A DNA stretch of 64,000 bases. It comes from Morchella semilibera. Taxonomy: Eukaryota > Ascomycota > Pezizomycetes > Pezizales > Morchellaceae. Under the pieces are notes generated by a model, which saw only the letters and a program-made list of their open reading frames with translations, was not told the DNA's origin and did no database searches. Below are positions 49,301-62,123 of the stretch, one piece after another (position 1 is the stretch's first letter; the number at the start of each line of letters is the position of its first letter). A program made the position numbers and the translations under genes. The stretch spans positions 1,258,201 through 1,322,200 of the forward strand of contig CM018608.1 of NCBI GenBank assembly GCA_009192285.1, written 5' to 3'.

Positions 49301-52167
49301 ATCCATGGCGTTTCCGAACACGATTGTATGCCATACAAAAAGTAGCCTCGGGGAGTGTTTTTCTGTATGCAAAAGCAGTTGTGTCATACAGCGATGGGGA
49401 AAATTATCGTAGAAGTATGGTAAGAGTCCTATTGGCCAGGACAGCCACCTAAACCCTGGTCTTAGACCCCTGTTTCTACAATAATTTTCCCCCGCTGTAA
49501 GATTACGAGTACAATGTCTACACCTACACCTCCCCTCTAACCTCTCTAGAGGAGGTATTCGCTCTCCGCCTTTTTTTCCCAGTGGCCTGGTACGAATAGT
49601 GATAGTGTTTTATGCAAGGTCACCGATGCCATGGGTCTGCGTTCTTTCCGCCGCAGTTAGAAAGAAAAAAAACCCTAGCCCTTGCAATTGGATACATGCA
49701 GTTGGGTTGTTGACAAGGATATCGTACGATAGCCTATTTCCTTTTCTCCCGGGCCGGGCCTCCGTTTAGGGCCGTTTGCATGTTTAAAGCGTAGTACCGG
49801 GCTCACTGAGATTCTCGTATGTAGCTGGGTCATTGCAAATATACATGTAAGTCTCGTATATTCTGGCTTAAAAAATCATTACTCACTCCCACAGTTCTGA
49901 GTTGCACTACATTTAGTGCTATCCGCCAAGAAATCATATGTGCACTTTTTATTTTATTTTTACGCAAGCTGAATTCTTGAACAAGCAGCTACTTTTCAGG
50001 CCACGTGTATGCACCGTAAGGCCAAAACAAACACCGAAAAAGAACCTCCTCGGGAACCAGTTAACAAGTCACTCATTTTTCTGATGCCCGACGCAGAATA
50101 TTGGTGCGATCTCGGCGTTACGTCGGCCGCGGTCGATGGTGGAGGCAAACTTAGAAATGAACCCCAGCCAACCAACAATTATCAAAACACCCAACCACCC
50201 CAAAGGTAAGTCAAAGTCAGACAGACTCATCTGAGATCTAGATACCTACTTTGCCTTACCCAGAACCACCCACATAACTGTCTTTGGAGCCGAGACTCTC
50301 CTGTGGTTTAATGCATGCCCCCGTACAACCTACAAAAAACTCGAAAAATTGGCTATCTCCGGCCAGGGATTATCTGCTTAACGATTGGTTGAACGATGTA
50401 GATCATGCCTGTTAATAGTAACTCTGACCTCATATGTACAGCCAATTTTTTCGAGTTATGGCGGTATTCTACTCTATGAACCTGTGAGGCTTAAGGCACA
50501 AACCAAGACGGGTACTCGCATTTGGTTTCGGGTAGTACTAGAGTAAGCTATAACGAGTGGGTGTCCGATGAGCGCTGTGGATAGATATTCGTAAACTTCC
50601 AGTACGATAACGGCTGACCTTCCGACTGGATTTGTGTAAATCCCCCCCTAAGCCTTGTTCGACTTTTTTTTTTTTTTTTTTTTTGGCCAGTTCCAACTGT
50701 CATATCTTATTCAGCGAATACATGTACCCACCCAGCTGTTGATCAGTTACTTTGAGCGATCCCGTGATCGTGGTGTAGAAGTTGTGGTTGGGTTAAGCTC
50801 ACTTGGCGATTAAATAGATGACTGAGGGTTATTACCGAAATTTGGGGCAATGTGTTCTATCCTGTATGATTGGATGCGTCGGTTTTCAAATACCGATTCA
50901 AACCAAAATGAGGTCATGAACGTACGCATAGCTTCTCCCTGCCACATTTACCTTGCTAACTTCAAGTCCCACAGTCTCTCGTGACTAACTTATATAAGTA
51001 TGTAGATTTTCCGCCTTAACCGCTGCTAGTGTAGTACATATGGGGAGCCTTCCATCCGTGAGTCAAGAGACGTGTTTTCGAGTGATATTCCGTGAAGTTA
51101 GGCCGCAAGATGCGGGCGGCAGGTTGACGTTGGTATTAATGATTGCGGGGATCAAAGCTCCATTCTTCACTGCAGGAGCCGCTGGCTAGCCAGGCTGTTC
51201 ATTATGCAAGTCATAGTGACGAGTTGTGTAGAGTAGGTTAGCGCTCCCCCTGTCTGGCCAGTTTTCCATGCATGGGCGGCTGGGCCTAGTCAATAGGCGC
51301 TGCTTACTTCTGCTCCTTTGCCACTGGGGTAAAACACCTGATCTGGATCTAACTACAAGCGCGGTGGAGATCACCGCTCTCGAGTGATGGGTTGTGACTA
51401 GTGGTAGTAATGGGGAGTCGTGTGTACATCGTTAACAGTGTTAATCCATTTACACTTTAAATTACCTACGTGAAACTGGGCTATATACCCGAGTATTAAT
51501 GCGTAATTTACAGTATTGCAGTCTACTACCCATGTTACCACTAGGGAGATAATGTGTAGGTCTGTCACCGCGCCGCCTGTCGCTTTTTTACTACTTTGGT
51601 CGCCCTGTGCGACAACAACAACCGCATCCCGCACACTTAATTTACCATATGCGGCGATGTATTTCCTTACAAAAAGAAGTGTGGCTTCCAGAAGGACAGG
51701 TACCTGTTTCATGTAACGGGACGGGAAACCCTGGTAAAAGTAGACTGCTGATCGCTGCCCAATTTGGATCTATACCCCAGCACGGTTCGTTCATGAGCTG
51801 TCTGGATGTTCTGAACACCGTAATTGATCGATTTGCGACGGCTGGGCATAAAGGCAAGATTCTCGCCTTCTAGAAATAGAAGCAGTTGGAGGAAGAAGTC
51901 TGTGCCGCGTCATCAAGCCTCATATTTCCAGGGTCAGGGACATGCATGCTAGGAGAAGGAAGATAGGGATAAGATGGAATGGGATGAGATCTCCCCTCCT
52001 GCTGTACATGTGTGATGGCTTTTAGATCTCTCTCACCCCTTTCTTCATTATTTGATCTGTTCGGTACCGCGTTCCACGAAGTTGTGTTCTTTTCGGCCTC
52101 AATTACTGTCTTTATGGCTATAGCTTAGCTTTATAAAAGCTGATCACATTCTTTTTGCATTTAAACC
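46302..52167. other. 5.9-kb gene desert
   Basis: The first kilobase is the BET gene promoter, with G12 and A18 homopolymers near 46487 and 46820. No credible gene is visible beyond it. TACATGTA palindromes cluster between 48940 and 49280 and recur near 49842 and 50719. A T21 run lies at 50664-50684. Sequence from about 50900 to 51900 has higher complexity and a few short open frames, but none with recognisable protein content. Confidence 0.55.
50664..50684. repeat. Poly-T tract (21 T)
   Basis: An uninterrupted T homopolymer in the second gene desert. Confidence 0.95.
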
Positions 52168-53334
52168 ATGAAACTTCACGCTCGTTTGATCACCTTGCTC
52201 GTTTCTTTCATTTTTTTCGTTAGTGTGATATGTTTCCACCAATCCATCAAGATTAGATATCGGAAAGGTAAGTAAGCTTTCGTCCAAAGGGAGAAAAAAA
52301 GGTTAAGCCTAGTAGCATTCCTCCGGGTTCCCATTGCTAATTTTTCTCGCTGTATATAGCGTTTGGACTATTACCCTCACGTCTGGTGGTCTTCGGCGAC
52401 GAGTGGAGTGGCATCTTACCACCAGAGAGGCTTCGTAAACGGGACAAGGCATCTGCACCCGTGCACGTCTGGACCGAGCTCCTCTGCTCACAAATACACG
52501 CCGATTGCAGCTCCTTTGCCCCGATAAACAAACATGAGATCACCCGCATACAGAAGGGAGAATATGGGGCGGCAGTGGATAATCTTATATTCGACCAAAA
52601 TTCAACTGTGCCGGATCTAAGAACACAAGTAGCAGCCTGGATCGCGGCTGAGCAGAAAGCTACAGTCGACGGAAAGGGCAAGGAGCGTTCGAGTCTATTT
52701 TCGGTATTTTTTGGTGTCAACGATGTGTGGAGGTACTCAAGCTACAGCAGGGCAGATGGAGTTGCAGCCGTCGAGGCAAGCTTGGACTCCATGTTTGAGC
52801 AGCTGAGTGTCATGGATGCCAATTGGCCAGACCCAATCCAAGTGTTGATACCTTATGTTTTGGACATGTTAGTACCCTATCTCACCTGGAGTTTGGATAT
52901 TAAGCTTTTTTCTTGACGGTAAGCTAATTCGAGTGATAGAACTATGCTTCCGGGCTGGAAAAGGTTTAGGGAGAAGAAGGACTTCAAGCAAGAGCAATTG
53001 AAGAATGCAGTCTCCCTAACTAGGAAGTGGAACCACGGTCTTGACTTGAGGGCCAGGAACTGGAAGAAGGGCAGGGTCCTTCTTTGGGATATGAACAAGT
53101 GGTTTCTCGATGCAATTAGAAATGAGGAGAAGGATGGTTGGTTTGAGGTTAAGGAGAGCTGTGCAAAGAGCAAAAATCATATCTGTGATCGACCGGACGA
53201 GTTTCTCATGTGGTATGTTTTTCATTACTACCCGCTTTAGAATGCCAGGTCTAATAAGATTCAGGGACGACATACATCTCGGGCCACGCGCTCACGAGAA
53301 ATTGGCTGAAGCCGTTGTGCAATACCTTTTGTGA
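52168..53334 (+). CDS. SGNH-hydrolase-like membrane-anchored protein
   Basis: Four exons (52168-52267, 52360-52867, 52940-53212, 53265-53334) join in frame for 316 aa. The first exon encodes one hydrophobic segment (LITLLVSFIFFVSVICF), a signal anchor. The rest has the SGNH/GDSL layout: VVFGDEWSG as block I, SVFFGVNDVWRY as block III (Gly-x-Asn-Asp) and DDIHLGPRAHEKLA as block V with the Asp-x-x-His dyad. The catalytic Ser of block I, expected after Gly-Asp, is Glu here, so the protein may be an inactive relative or use the following Ser. Secretory-pathway or extracellular function is inferred from the anchor. It is isolated between long spacers. Confidence 0.8.
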
Positions 53335-54530
53335 ATACATTTAGGGAAGGCACAGTAGTTCGTCTCAGCGGGGGGTTACACAGACGTTGAAGTTGGCTTT
53401 TACAGCGCCTATGAGGGAAGATTGGGGGGGGGGGGGGTGGGGGCGTGTTCAGGACAAATGACTAGATCAAGGAATTTCAGCGCTAATGTGAGCGTCCGTT
53501 GGGGCGAGTTACTGTGGTACGGATGTATAAAATTAGCGCTTGGCTTTGAGTTTAAATTGATCGCTATAAGATTTAGAGTAGACTTTATGTGTTGATAGAA
53601 GTATCAGCATGTTTGATATTAATAGATTGTATATAAAGTTTTGGCGTTGTAGGCTGCGATTTCTGTTTTCGGAGGCAATACTGTTTTGAGGTTTGGATAG
53701 GGAATAACTATATATACTGCCTTTTAATATCTAAGTAATATTGATACTTCGCAGACACAGTTCCGAAATTGATGTAACTGTCTGTACTCTCATCTATGTG
53801 AAATTGATATTACGTAGCGTGGTATTGCATGTATGTGCTTTATGTTTGCTTTTAGTTACTGTTCCCGCAGAATGCCAGCCAGCAAAGGCGAAGAAGGGGA
53901 AAAAGAAAAGCAAAAACATTAAAGAAAGATAAGAACAAGTGGTTAGTATCAAATACTTTCTGTACATGGCATTAGATGATTTCCTCTGCTTCAGGGTTCG
54001 TCTTTTGAAACTCTCCATGTTCGCACTCTGCTTCTGTTAAAGAAGGCTGTGTTACTTGCCTTCTCCGTGGAATTAGGCATCACCTAGGTTAGAGCGCCAA
54101 GCTTATTTTTTTATCGCCTGCAAAGGCAAGGAACCTCAAGGTCAGAACAATTAGGACGCAACAATTCATTCTTTACGAGGCACTTTCTCTTTCTCCAGGA
54201 AGCTGCAGAACAAGCCAATTCAACTGAACACACAGCCATTATTCTCATTTTAGCCCCGCCGCCCCGCCATTATCTTCCCTCCCTCCCTCCTTCCCACGAC
54301 GCCGGTCCGCTTGGCCTTCATCGGGCGATTTTTTTTTTTTTCCGCCAGCGATCCGGCATCGTTGTTGCTTCGTCGACGCGGGCCGCGCGACCTCTCTTCG
54401 CGGTACCATCCGTTCGCGCACCACTGCAAGAAGTGCTTGCTGTGTGTGAGTGAGAGAGTGTGCAGAGAGCTCTAGGGCCTAGAGTTGCAAGAAGTGTCAA
54501 GGCCTAGGAGAGGTAGTGAAAGATAAGATA

Positions 54531-54563
54531 GAGAGAAACAGAGAGAAACAGAGAGAAACAGAG
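54531..54563. repeat. (GAGAGAAACA)3 tandem repeat
   Basis: Three exact copies of a 10-base unit in the presumed 5' region of the HMG-box gene. Confidence 0.92.
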
Positions 54564-54663
54564 ATAATCAAGCATACAGACAGAGCCTTTCTTCCAGTCG
54601 TGTCGGAGAGAAGGCACAGGTGCTGCACGAACAATATTAATTATAAATCTCAATAGCTCGCGC

Positions 54664-54687
54664 AAAAAAAAAAAAAAAAAAAAAAAA
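54664..54687. repeat. Poly-A tract (24 A)
   Basis: An uninterrupted A homopolymer about 300 bp before the HMG-box start codon. Confidence 0.95.
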
Positions 54688-54988
54688 GGGCGAAACGAAG
54701 CTAAAGCATTCTGACAAAGGGAACAGAGGGAGAGAACATATAAAAAGCTCCTAACTGACCCGTGACATTTTTCAACTATTTACTTTCTCTTTTCTTACCC
54801 CATACGGCATATTTTGGAACGAATAGAGCGTCTTTCTTCTTTTGTTTTCGCTGGGCGGGATCAAATAGGAACATCCTTTCCTTTCCAAGAAGTCAGTCCT
54901 TTACAGTTCCACGAAAGACAATAGCACCTTTCACTACTCTTGGTTACTTTCCTAATAGAGGGCTTATATATCGAAATTCTTATTAAGA

Positions 54989-55261
54989 ATGGCAGAGCCA
55001 GCTACAACAGCTGAAGAAGTGCAAGCTGGGGCTTTGCGAAGCTTATTAGAAGATCCTCCAGGTGGTGATGCAGTGGATATCTCAATTATGGCCAAAGACG
55101 CTCCGACTACCTCTCCTGCTCCTACCTCTACTGTTAACGTTGCTATTCCAATTGATGTCGATACTCTAGTTGCTCAGCAGCATGCCGCAGCTCACCAGGC
55201 CCGGGCAGCAGCTGCATTGGAGCAGGCTGATGCCGCTGAAGAGAGACAACATCAAGATCAA

Positions 55262-55297
<36 letters not shown>

Positions 55298-57522
55298 AAA
55301 TATAACCAAGATCCTACATCACCGCAGCTCCAGCAGCAGCATCAAGTTACTCTGGCTGCGAATTCCCCTCCACCCGCCATTCCTGCACAGGATTCACCCA
55401 GGCAGCCAGCTGAATCTGCCCCACAGACAGCTTCTATTGCAATTCCTTCTGCAACAACAGATATGGAAGATGAGACATCATTGACACCTGGCTCTCCAGA
55501 CCTGACATTGTCTTCGGTACCGCCCAGCATGAACATTTGTTTATGTCAGCAGCCTGCTCGTATACCCAGACCTCGAAATGGTAAGACACCTTCGAACAAT
55601 ATTTCTATCTATCTCCTGGCGTGGCATTGTTTCTTTGTCCTTTTTTTTATTGTTATTTTTTTTATTTCTTTATGAGTTACAGAGGGAGAATGGGGGATCA
55701 CCAGGCTTATAAGCCATACATGGTCGCAAAGCTAACTGGGGACCCTTTTGTATTGAAAGCTTTCATCCTATATCGACAGCACAATCAGGCGGCCGTCGTT
55801 GCCCATCACCCTGGGAAGCCGAACCCCGAGATATCAAAGATAATCGGGGAGATGTGGCGGACGAGCCCGGAAGAGGTCAAAAAAATATGGCAGAAGCATG
55901 CGGATGTTTGTTTGAACACTTACTACCCACCTGCTATAAAAGCGGGAATTTGAGATATTGAATAAAAATTCCTTGGCACTGACAACTTTCTGGCGCGCCC
56001 GAAATAGGATGAGAAAAAGCAACATCTTCTTCGATATCCCGACTATCGATACCAACCTCGGAGAAACGGCAAGAAAAACGCCGCGGCCGCGGCCGCTGCC
56101 TTCTCATCTGCCGGCGCGGGTGGTGCGCTGTCACCATCAATTGAAACTACCATATGTTCACTATGCGGTGGTCGCACGGGAACGCTTTCTACGCCACAGA
56201 CCCCCGGTACGCCGTCTTCTGCGGTTCCTAAAACTCCAAGATTACCACCGCCACCACATATCTCTAGGCCACCTTCCACCGCACCCCCGCCGGCAAAGAA
56301 GAGACGAACAGGGAGCTTAGAGGATCCTGTCCCTCAGACCAGTCCAGGGGCAGGTTCAGCTAGTGGAGTAGGAGTCGTGGAAGCGCTTCTACAACTAGGA
56401 CACCTTCAAAATGAGGATGAGTCAAATGCTGTCATTGTTACAGAGCTTCAGACGCCGGTCAAGAAGCGGAAACTGAATGAAGGCTCCCCAATGACTGGAA
56501 TAATTGGGTCTAATTCACTATCACATGGTTTCTATACTCAACTGCCACAGTCAGCGGGCGATCCTAATATTGATCCATTCCTCCGGCATAGTGGACTTGA
56601 GAGCGAGTCGCCCACAACAACCACAACGTTGGAACACGAGGGTAATCTGACAGCTACTGCTCACTACCACCAGTTGTCCAATTTTACGACCCAACTGCCA
56701 GACACATATGCAGTGAAGCCTATCCCTGCCCTCGAGAAGATAAATGCATTCAGCAAAATCTGTAAACCCCTCCCTTCCATGTCAGGGCCAGGCTTTGCCC
56801 GCCTACCCATAGTCGCAGTCGAAGGCGAAGACATTGAAACAGTGACAGAGCTCTTCCACGCCCTTGCAAAGGACGTTCGGAAGTCCGAGCCGATACATGT
56901 GATTGACGAGCCAGATATATTCACGCCCACAGTGGTAGAAGAGACAGCTGACATAGAAGGACTGCTCATCCCTAATAGCCTTGACTCTACCAGCCCTGCG
57001 CTGGTCCCCGTAAGCAGCACAAAGGACAAGGACCGCCACGAAAATGAGGACGCCGCCGCCGCACGGTACCTCTCCCACGTTGCGTCATGGCGGCGGCGCT
57101 GTGTCGAAATCAAGAAAGCCGTAACCTCCCCTCCAGGAGCAGACGGTACCGCCTCCGTGACGATGACCTTCCCGGAAGACTCTTCGGGAGATGCGCCGAG
57201 TGTGGTGCTAGTCAATCGGTACATGGTTTCGCGCAGTGATCTTGCTGCAGCCAGGTTGGCGCCCGATGGGCTATCGCCGTTGCAGCACTGGCAGTGGTGC
57301 GCGACGGTGTGGAGGGGATGCGTGGGCCCGGACATGACGATTTATGTCAATCCCGTGCCCGAGGGCGGCGTCAGGAGCGAGGAAGCAGTGGAGGTGCGGG
57401 ATAGCGGGCGAATCGTATTTGTGCGCAAGGAGGAGCGGAAAGAGTGGGACGAGAAGATCGTGAGAAGGCTCGGTTTTGAGGTGGGTGAGGTAGTCCGGAG
57501 CCTGAGGGGATTCAGTGGATGA
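54989..57522 (+). CDS. HMG-box transcription factor
   Basis: A sequence-specific HMG-box (MATA-HMG type) regulator. Exons 54989-55580, 55760-55905 and 56008-57522 join in frame for 750 aa. The N-terminal ~190 residues are low-complexity, with a Gln run encoded by a CAG/CAA repeat (about 55259-55299). The HMG box starts at the first junction and reads Arg-Pro-Arg-Asn-Ala-Phe-Ile-Leu-Tyr-Arg, then HHPGKPNPEISKIIGEMW, then after the second intron Arg-Tyr-Pro-Asp-Tyr-Arg-Tyr-Gln-Pro-Arg-Arg. Behind it are an Ala run, a CSLCGG motif and an unusual long C-terminus with the segments LPIVAVEGEDIETVTELFHA and YLSHVASWRRRCVEIKKAV. The box is of the kind found in Ste11/mating-type regulators, but the long tail argues for a separate Pezizomycotina family, so no mating-type role is claimed. 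The first intron is 179 nt. Confidence 0.88.
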
Positions 57523-59667
57523 CCTGCGGGTCGGAGATATGTAGCTGTGGGGTGGGGTCTGGGGAATCATATTCGTTTTATTGTCTAGGCCCATAAGTCA
57601 AGAGTATGATTTTTTTTCCCTCTACTTTCTCTCTTTTTTCTTTCTCTCCTTTTTTTTTGAGGGTTCGCTTTTTTCGTAGTATTTGTCGGTGGAGTTTTCA
57701 TTGTCTCATGTCCCTATTGCCACAACTTCCACCACGTGCACCCCTCTACAGGATTGGCTCTGTTTTGAGTTTATCACCATTCTTTGTCTATTTCTCTCTC
57801 CATCACTCACCCACCCCCATTACCCAACGCCATACACTTCTATCTATCCCCTCCATTAACCAGGTTGTAAGTAAACTACATATTACTCTACTGCTACTTC
57901 TACTACTTTTGCTAGCATCGCATCTTATATATCTCATCTCATCTCCTTGGCGAAACGTTAGTCCCAACAATTACATCTGTTTTCCTTTACTTTACTCATT
58001 TCTTTCTCTTTATTTATTCTGTGGGGGGCTAGCTCGTTTTTTATCACATATCCACGCTTTGTCATTGCTGTTTCTTGGTCGAGTTGATTTAGCGATATTT
58101 ATTTTTTTGGCCATTCATTGGATTTTCCCTTTTCTTTCTTGGTTTTTGATTGACTTTTGTCCGGTCTGGTCGGTTGGTGCTTCGAGGGGCATATAAAAGG
58201 GAGGGAAAAAAAGTTTTTATAGCGGGGAATAAGGGGGGGGGGGGGCGAGACAGAAGAGGGGAGTTGGGAGGGAGAGAGAAGGGGGGAATAGGAGGGGAGG
58301 GGGGGAGGAGGGTAGAAGAGAAGAGAGTAATGTAGCAATAACTATACTGAAGATAAATCTTGAATTAACAATTGGTGTATGGTGTTTGTGTTTTGTTGGA
58401 CGTGCTTGGCTGTAGACGTGAACGACTCTATAGATGGGCCATGAGCAGCGAAGGGAAGAGAAACATAAATGTAGTGTTGGTGTTATGCCGCTGTCGATGG
58501 CATGGTGGTTAGACAACAAATTGTTGGCAGTGATGCTGCATGATCGAGTGATACGCTATGCTTCCCGGACCCTTCCATGTACCCATTGTACCACGCGTAA
58601 GCGATAACCACCGTAGTACTGTGACCGCTAAGATTTATATAAGAGCCGAGATTAGGTTGATACATGCCGAGAAGGAGTGGTTCGCATGTGATGCAGAGGG
58701 CGAGACAATTGAGGTTGGGGGATTGGGGTAATGTGGGGTGGGGCTTGGCGAGGAGTGAAACCTGAGAATTAAGGTTCTTGGGGATGAAAGTGTATTGTAC
58801 TTACATGTAGGTACCCAATTGTAGCGCGGAGGGGGGGGGGGCAATTGATCTCTATAAAGTCTAACGATTGAATCCAAGTATCAATTTATCTCTCTCTCTC
58901 TTCGTCGCGCCTCGTCGTATGTATTTCACCATAGCCCCATGCTAATTATGATCCTGGGCATTTCTTAGACAATACAATACCGGTAGTAATTTCCCGAGAC
59001 ACATCTGGAATTACCCCAGCCCACCACCGCTGCCTCGGGAAACGATTCCTCCATGGATTGGCTGTTGCTGAGTAAGGACTCGCGCAGATGCTGACATTCG
59101 ATTACTCTGCGCTGAGTGGAATTATTTTATTGTGTATTGTACATGTATGCAAGTAAGTACATGTAGGTATAAGATAGAGTATATTTAAGTACATGTAGTT
59201 GGGGTGGTGGTGGGTGGGTGGGTTCTGGAGACTTCTTTTTTTTATGCGTATTCTGGGTCTGTACTTTCTACTTTCTCTTCTTCTTCATCTTGATCCTCCT
59301 CTTCCTTCCTCTTCCTCTTCCTCTCCACCTTCACCTTCCTCTCCCTCGTTGTTCATCTTCTCTTTCATCATCTTCAAGTGAGTCCTTACTTCAAGTCTTG
59401 CTCTTGATCTTGCTTCGAGGACTTGCTATATTCCTGCTACTACTACTACTACTGCCTCTGTCTGCTGCTACTTATCTCTACATATCTATTGCTCTATTGC
59501 TACTTAATTCCTATTTGCTGCTGGGACGGACATCTACCAATATATTACTTGTTCGCTACCACTATTCGGTCCATTGATTAATCCATTATCTCACCTCACC
59601 TTAGACCGCCGCTCATCTCACAGCTTTTTCAAAACCAGTCAACTAGCTATTCCTACCCGCGCTCCCA
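57523..59667. other. 2.1-kb spacer between HMG-box and RIB1 genes
   Basis: The first ~600 bases are T-rich (HMG gene 3' region). A G-rich block lies at 58230-58320, TACATGTA palindromes at about 58803, 59140, 59160 and 59191, and pyrimidine-rich sequence from 59230 that is probably the RIB1 leader. No gene is supported. Confidence 0.6.
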
Positions 59668-61028
59668 ATGTCACAATCCTCACCGCCCCCCCCGCCGCCG
59701 GCCACTACCAGCCACCCCAACGACCTCCTCCTATCTTCCGCTCTGGACACACCCCCTCTCCCTGCCCTCTACTCTCCCGCCCCCGGTTCCGGCTACTTTC
59801 CCATGTCGCGCTCATCGTCCATGCGCTCTCTCGCGCTCGCCGAGGACGGCACCACATCTGTCCCACCGTCCTGCTTGTCGCCCGCGTTCACGCCGCCGAC
59901 AACAACGCCCGGTACGCCAGTGCTCCGCGCGGTGCCGGTTGAGGAGGGCCTGCCGGCGAAGCAACCAAAGTTGCTGAAGGAGCTGCCGGAGGTGAGTTGT
60001 ATTGTGAGGGCGAGGATTCCGACGTATGTATCCTTCTGCAAACAATTCCATTTCAATAGTCTAGTCTAGAGTAGTCTCCTGATACAAACCTATATAAAAG
60101 CTCCACATATAGACAAACTACTACTATGTGGATATAAGTTCAATTTTACTAACACCCCACCCCAACTATAGTACAACCGGCACCGAGATCTTCCTACATC
60201 TCTACCAGAATTCTATCGACACAAAAGAACACCTCGCCATCGTCTTCGGCAATACCATCCGCTCCACCTCACTCGATGCTCCTCGCCCCGGTGAGACAGA
60301 AATGGACCGCATGATTCGCGGCGCCTATACCGGACGGCTCTTCCCCGGCCGCACCTCCAGCACCGTCGACGACTCTCCCGCCTCCTCGCGCCCCGAATCC
60401 GCCGCCTCAAACAACCTTCCTCCAACATTTACCAGCGCACAGCGCAGCGCAGCCCCTCTCGTCCGCATCCACTCTGAATGCTATACGGGCGAAACGGCAT
60501 GGTCCGCGCGCTGCGACTGTGGCGAGCAACTCGATGAAGCCGCGCGCCTCATGGCGCTCGACCCTGCCGGCGGCGTCGTTGTCTACCTCCGCCAAGAAGG
60601 GCGCGGCATTGGCCTCGGCGAGAAACTGAAGGCCTACAACCTTCAAGACCTTGGAAACGACACCGTGCAGGCAAACCTGATACTTCGGCACCCAGCCGAT
60701 GCGCGGAGCTACGGGCTCGCGACTGCGATACTGAAGGATCTGGGGCTGACGGATGTGAGGCTGCTGACGAACAATCCGGAGAAGGTTGCAGCGGTGGAGG
60801 GGCCGGGGAAGGAGTGTAGGGTTGTGGAGAGAGTGCCGATGATTCCATTGGCGTGGAAGAATATGAAGGGCGGAGTGACGGGGAAGGAGGTGGGGGAGTA
60901 TCTGAGGACGAAGGTATGTGAATGAGGTCTAATTGGATTGTGGGTTGTAGATTGTGGAATTCTGACTTTGGGACGTACAGATTACGCAAATGGGACATAT
61001 GCTCTCGATGCCCGCCGGCGTCGAGTGA
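59668..61028 (+). CDS. RIB1: GTP cyclohydrolase II
   Basis: First enzyme of riboflavin synthesis: GTP to 2,5-diamino-6-ribosylamino-pyrimidinone phosphate, formate and pyrophosphate, in the cytosol with zinc. The exons are 59668-60023, 60172-60913 and 60981-61028, in frame, for 381 aa. The N-terminal ~115 residues are a Ser/Pro-rich extension. The catalytic core has [20 protein letters not shown] with the three zinc-binding Cys, [35 protein letters not shown] with the catalytic region, and [11 protein letters not shown]. The last exon encodes Ile-Thr-Gln-Met-Gly-His-Met-Leu, matching the tail of fungal homologues. Without this splice the protein would end at 60925 with Val-Cys-Glu. An insertion rich in Ser/Pro sits between the first beta strands and the zinc site. 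Confidence 0.94.
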
Positions 61029-62123
61029 TTCCTTGTGCTCCACTGTACTCCATATCTTATCCGAATTCTCCCGTTCCCGTTTTAATTTTTTTTATTTATT
61101 TAAAGGTCGCTTACTTTTTCTTATTTTTTATGCTTTTTTGGAGGGTGCTATGCTATACCCCGAGCGAGTGAGTAGTTTAGCACATCCCTCTATCCTGTTC
61201 ATCCCATCTGTCTTCCCCTTGCCATTGAGCTCTCTGGCAATGGGAGCCAAAAAAGCTTTGGGAAAACGTCTTTTGTCTCTCTAGAAGATACAATAGAAAT
61301 GATGGGCGTTTTTGTTTCGTTTCTTCTGTCTTCTATGTTCTCTCTTCTTTTGGCTTTTCTTTTTTAAGACGTTGTGTATATGATGGATGGATGCTTGACA
61401 TCTTCCATGTGATGCGGTAGGCAGGAAAGGGCGTGGAGGGGAGCGCACCCCGCCCGGAGAAGAGGGGGTTACATTTACATATCCATACAGTTCTTTCCTT
61501 TTGTGTGTTGAAAGTTTTCTGTTTAAGAAAAATTGGCGTTTTGTGTGGTTTGTTTTCTTTCTTTTCTTTTTCTTTCGGTTATGTTCCCCCCCATTCTCAC
61601 TGGTGTGCGATAAGGTGGGAGGTGAGAACGGGCAAGGGGGGAGGAGGGAAGAATCAATTGATCTAGACGCTACATATCTATCTACAATCTAAACTGTTTA
61701 TCGATTGCCCCCCCGGCCCTCTCTGTAACTGGAACGCCCAGTAAAAATACATGTATCTATCGGTGATACTATCATTTCCATGGCTCGTGAGATGTCGCAC
61801 CTGCAGTAGCAGCCAACAGGAGGGGGTGGATGGGGATGAGGGAGGGGCACGAGGCACGAGTACATGTAGTTTACAGCAAGTACAACAACCAACAGAGCCG
61901 CACTAGCAAAGGGAAAAAAAAAAGTTTGAACCCCTCCTCACTATCTTTTTTTTTGGTTTGCCCCCACCAGAAACGAGCGAGTACTAAATTTCCCACCCCA
62001 CACTCGTCAGATCTCTTTCTTTCTCTTCTTCTCGACAGGCCTTCAGCAGTTCGTGTCCTTTCTATACACCTCTTCTTCTTTTTATATAAGAACAAAACCG
62101 TATCTCCTATCAGCAAAGAAGAA
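61029..62123. other. Spacer between RIB1 and GMP synthase genes
   Basis: T-rich 3' region of RIB1, TACATGTA at about 61749 and 61862, then the CT-rich leader of the GMP synthase gene from about 61920. No gene is seen. Confidence 0.6.

Larger units (their letters stand above)
53335..54988. other. Spacer before the HMG-box gene
   Basis: It contains a G run near 53427, a short 10-mer tandem repeat at 54531-54563, an A24 run at 54664-54687 and pyrimidine-rich DNA from 54240 that probably is the promoter and leader of the HMG-box gene. No gene is supported. Confidence 0.6.

Noticed and set aside
54989-57522. Mating-type MAT1-2 gene
   Set aside because: The HMG box is of related type, but the 750-residue length, poly-Gln N-terminus and long conserved C-terminus do not fit MAT1-2 proteins, and no SLA2 or APN2 neighbour is present.
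57606-58196. 196-codon plus-strand open frame, hydrophobic, with apparent membrane segments
   Set aside because: It is a T-rich 3' region of the HMG-box gene. Phe/Leu/Ser runs come from the poly-pyrimidine composition.
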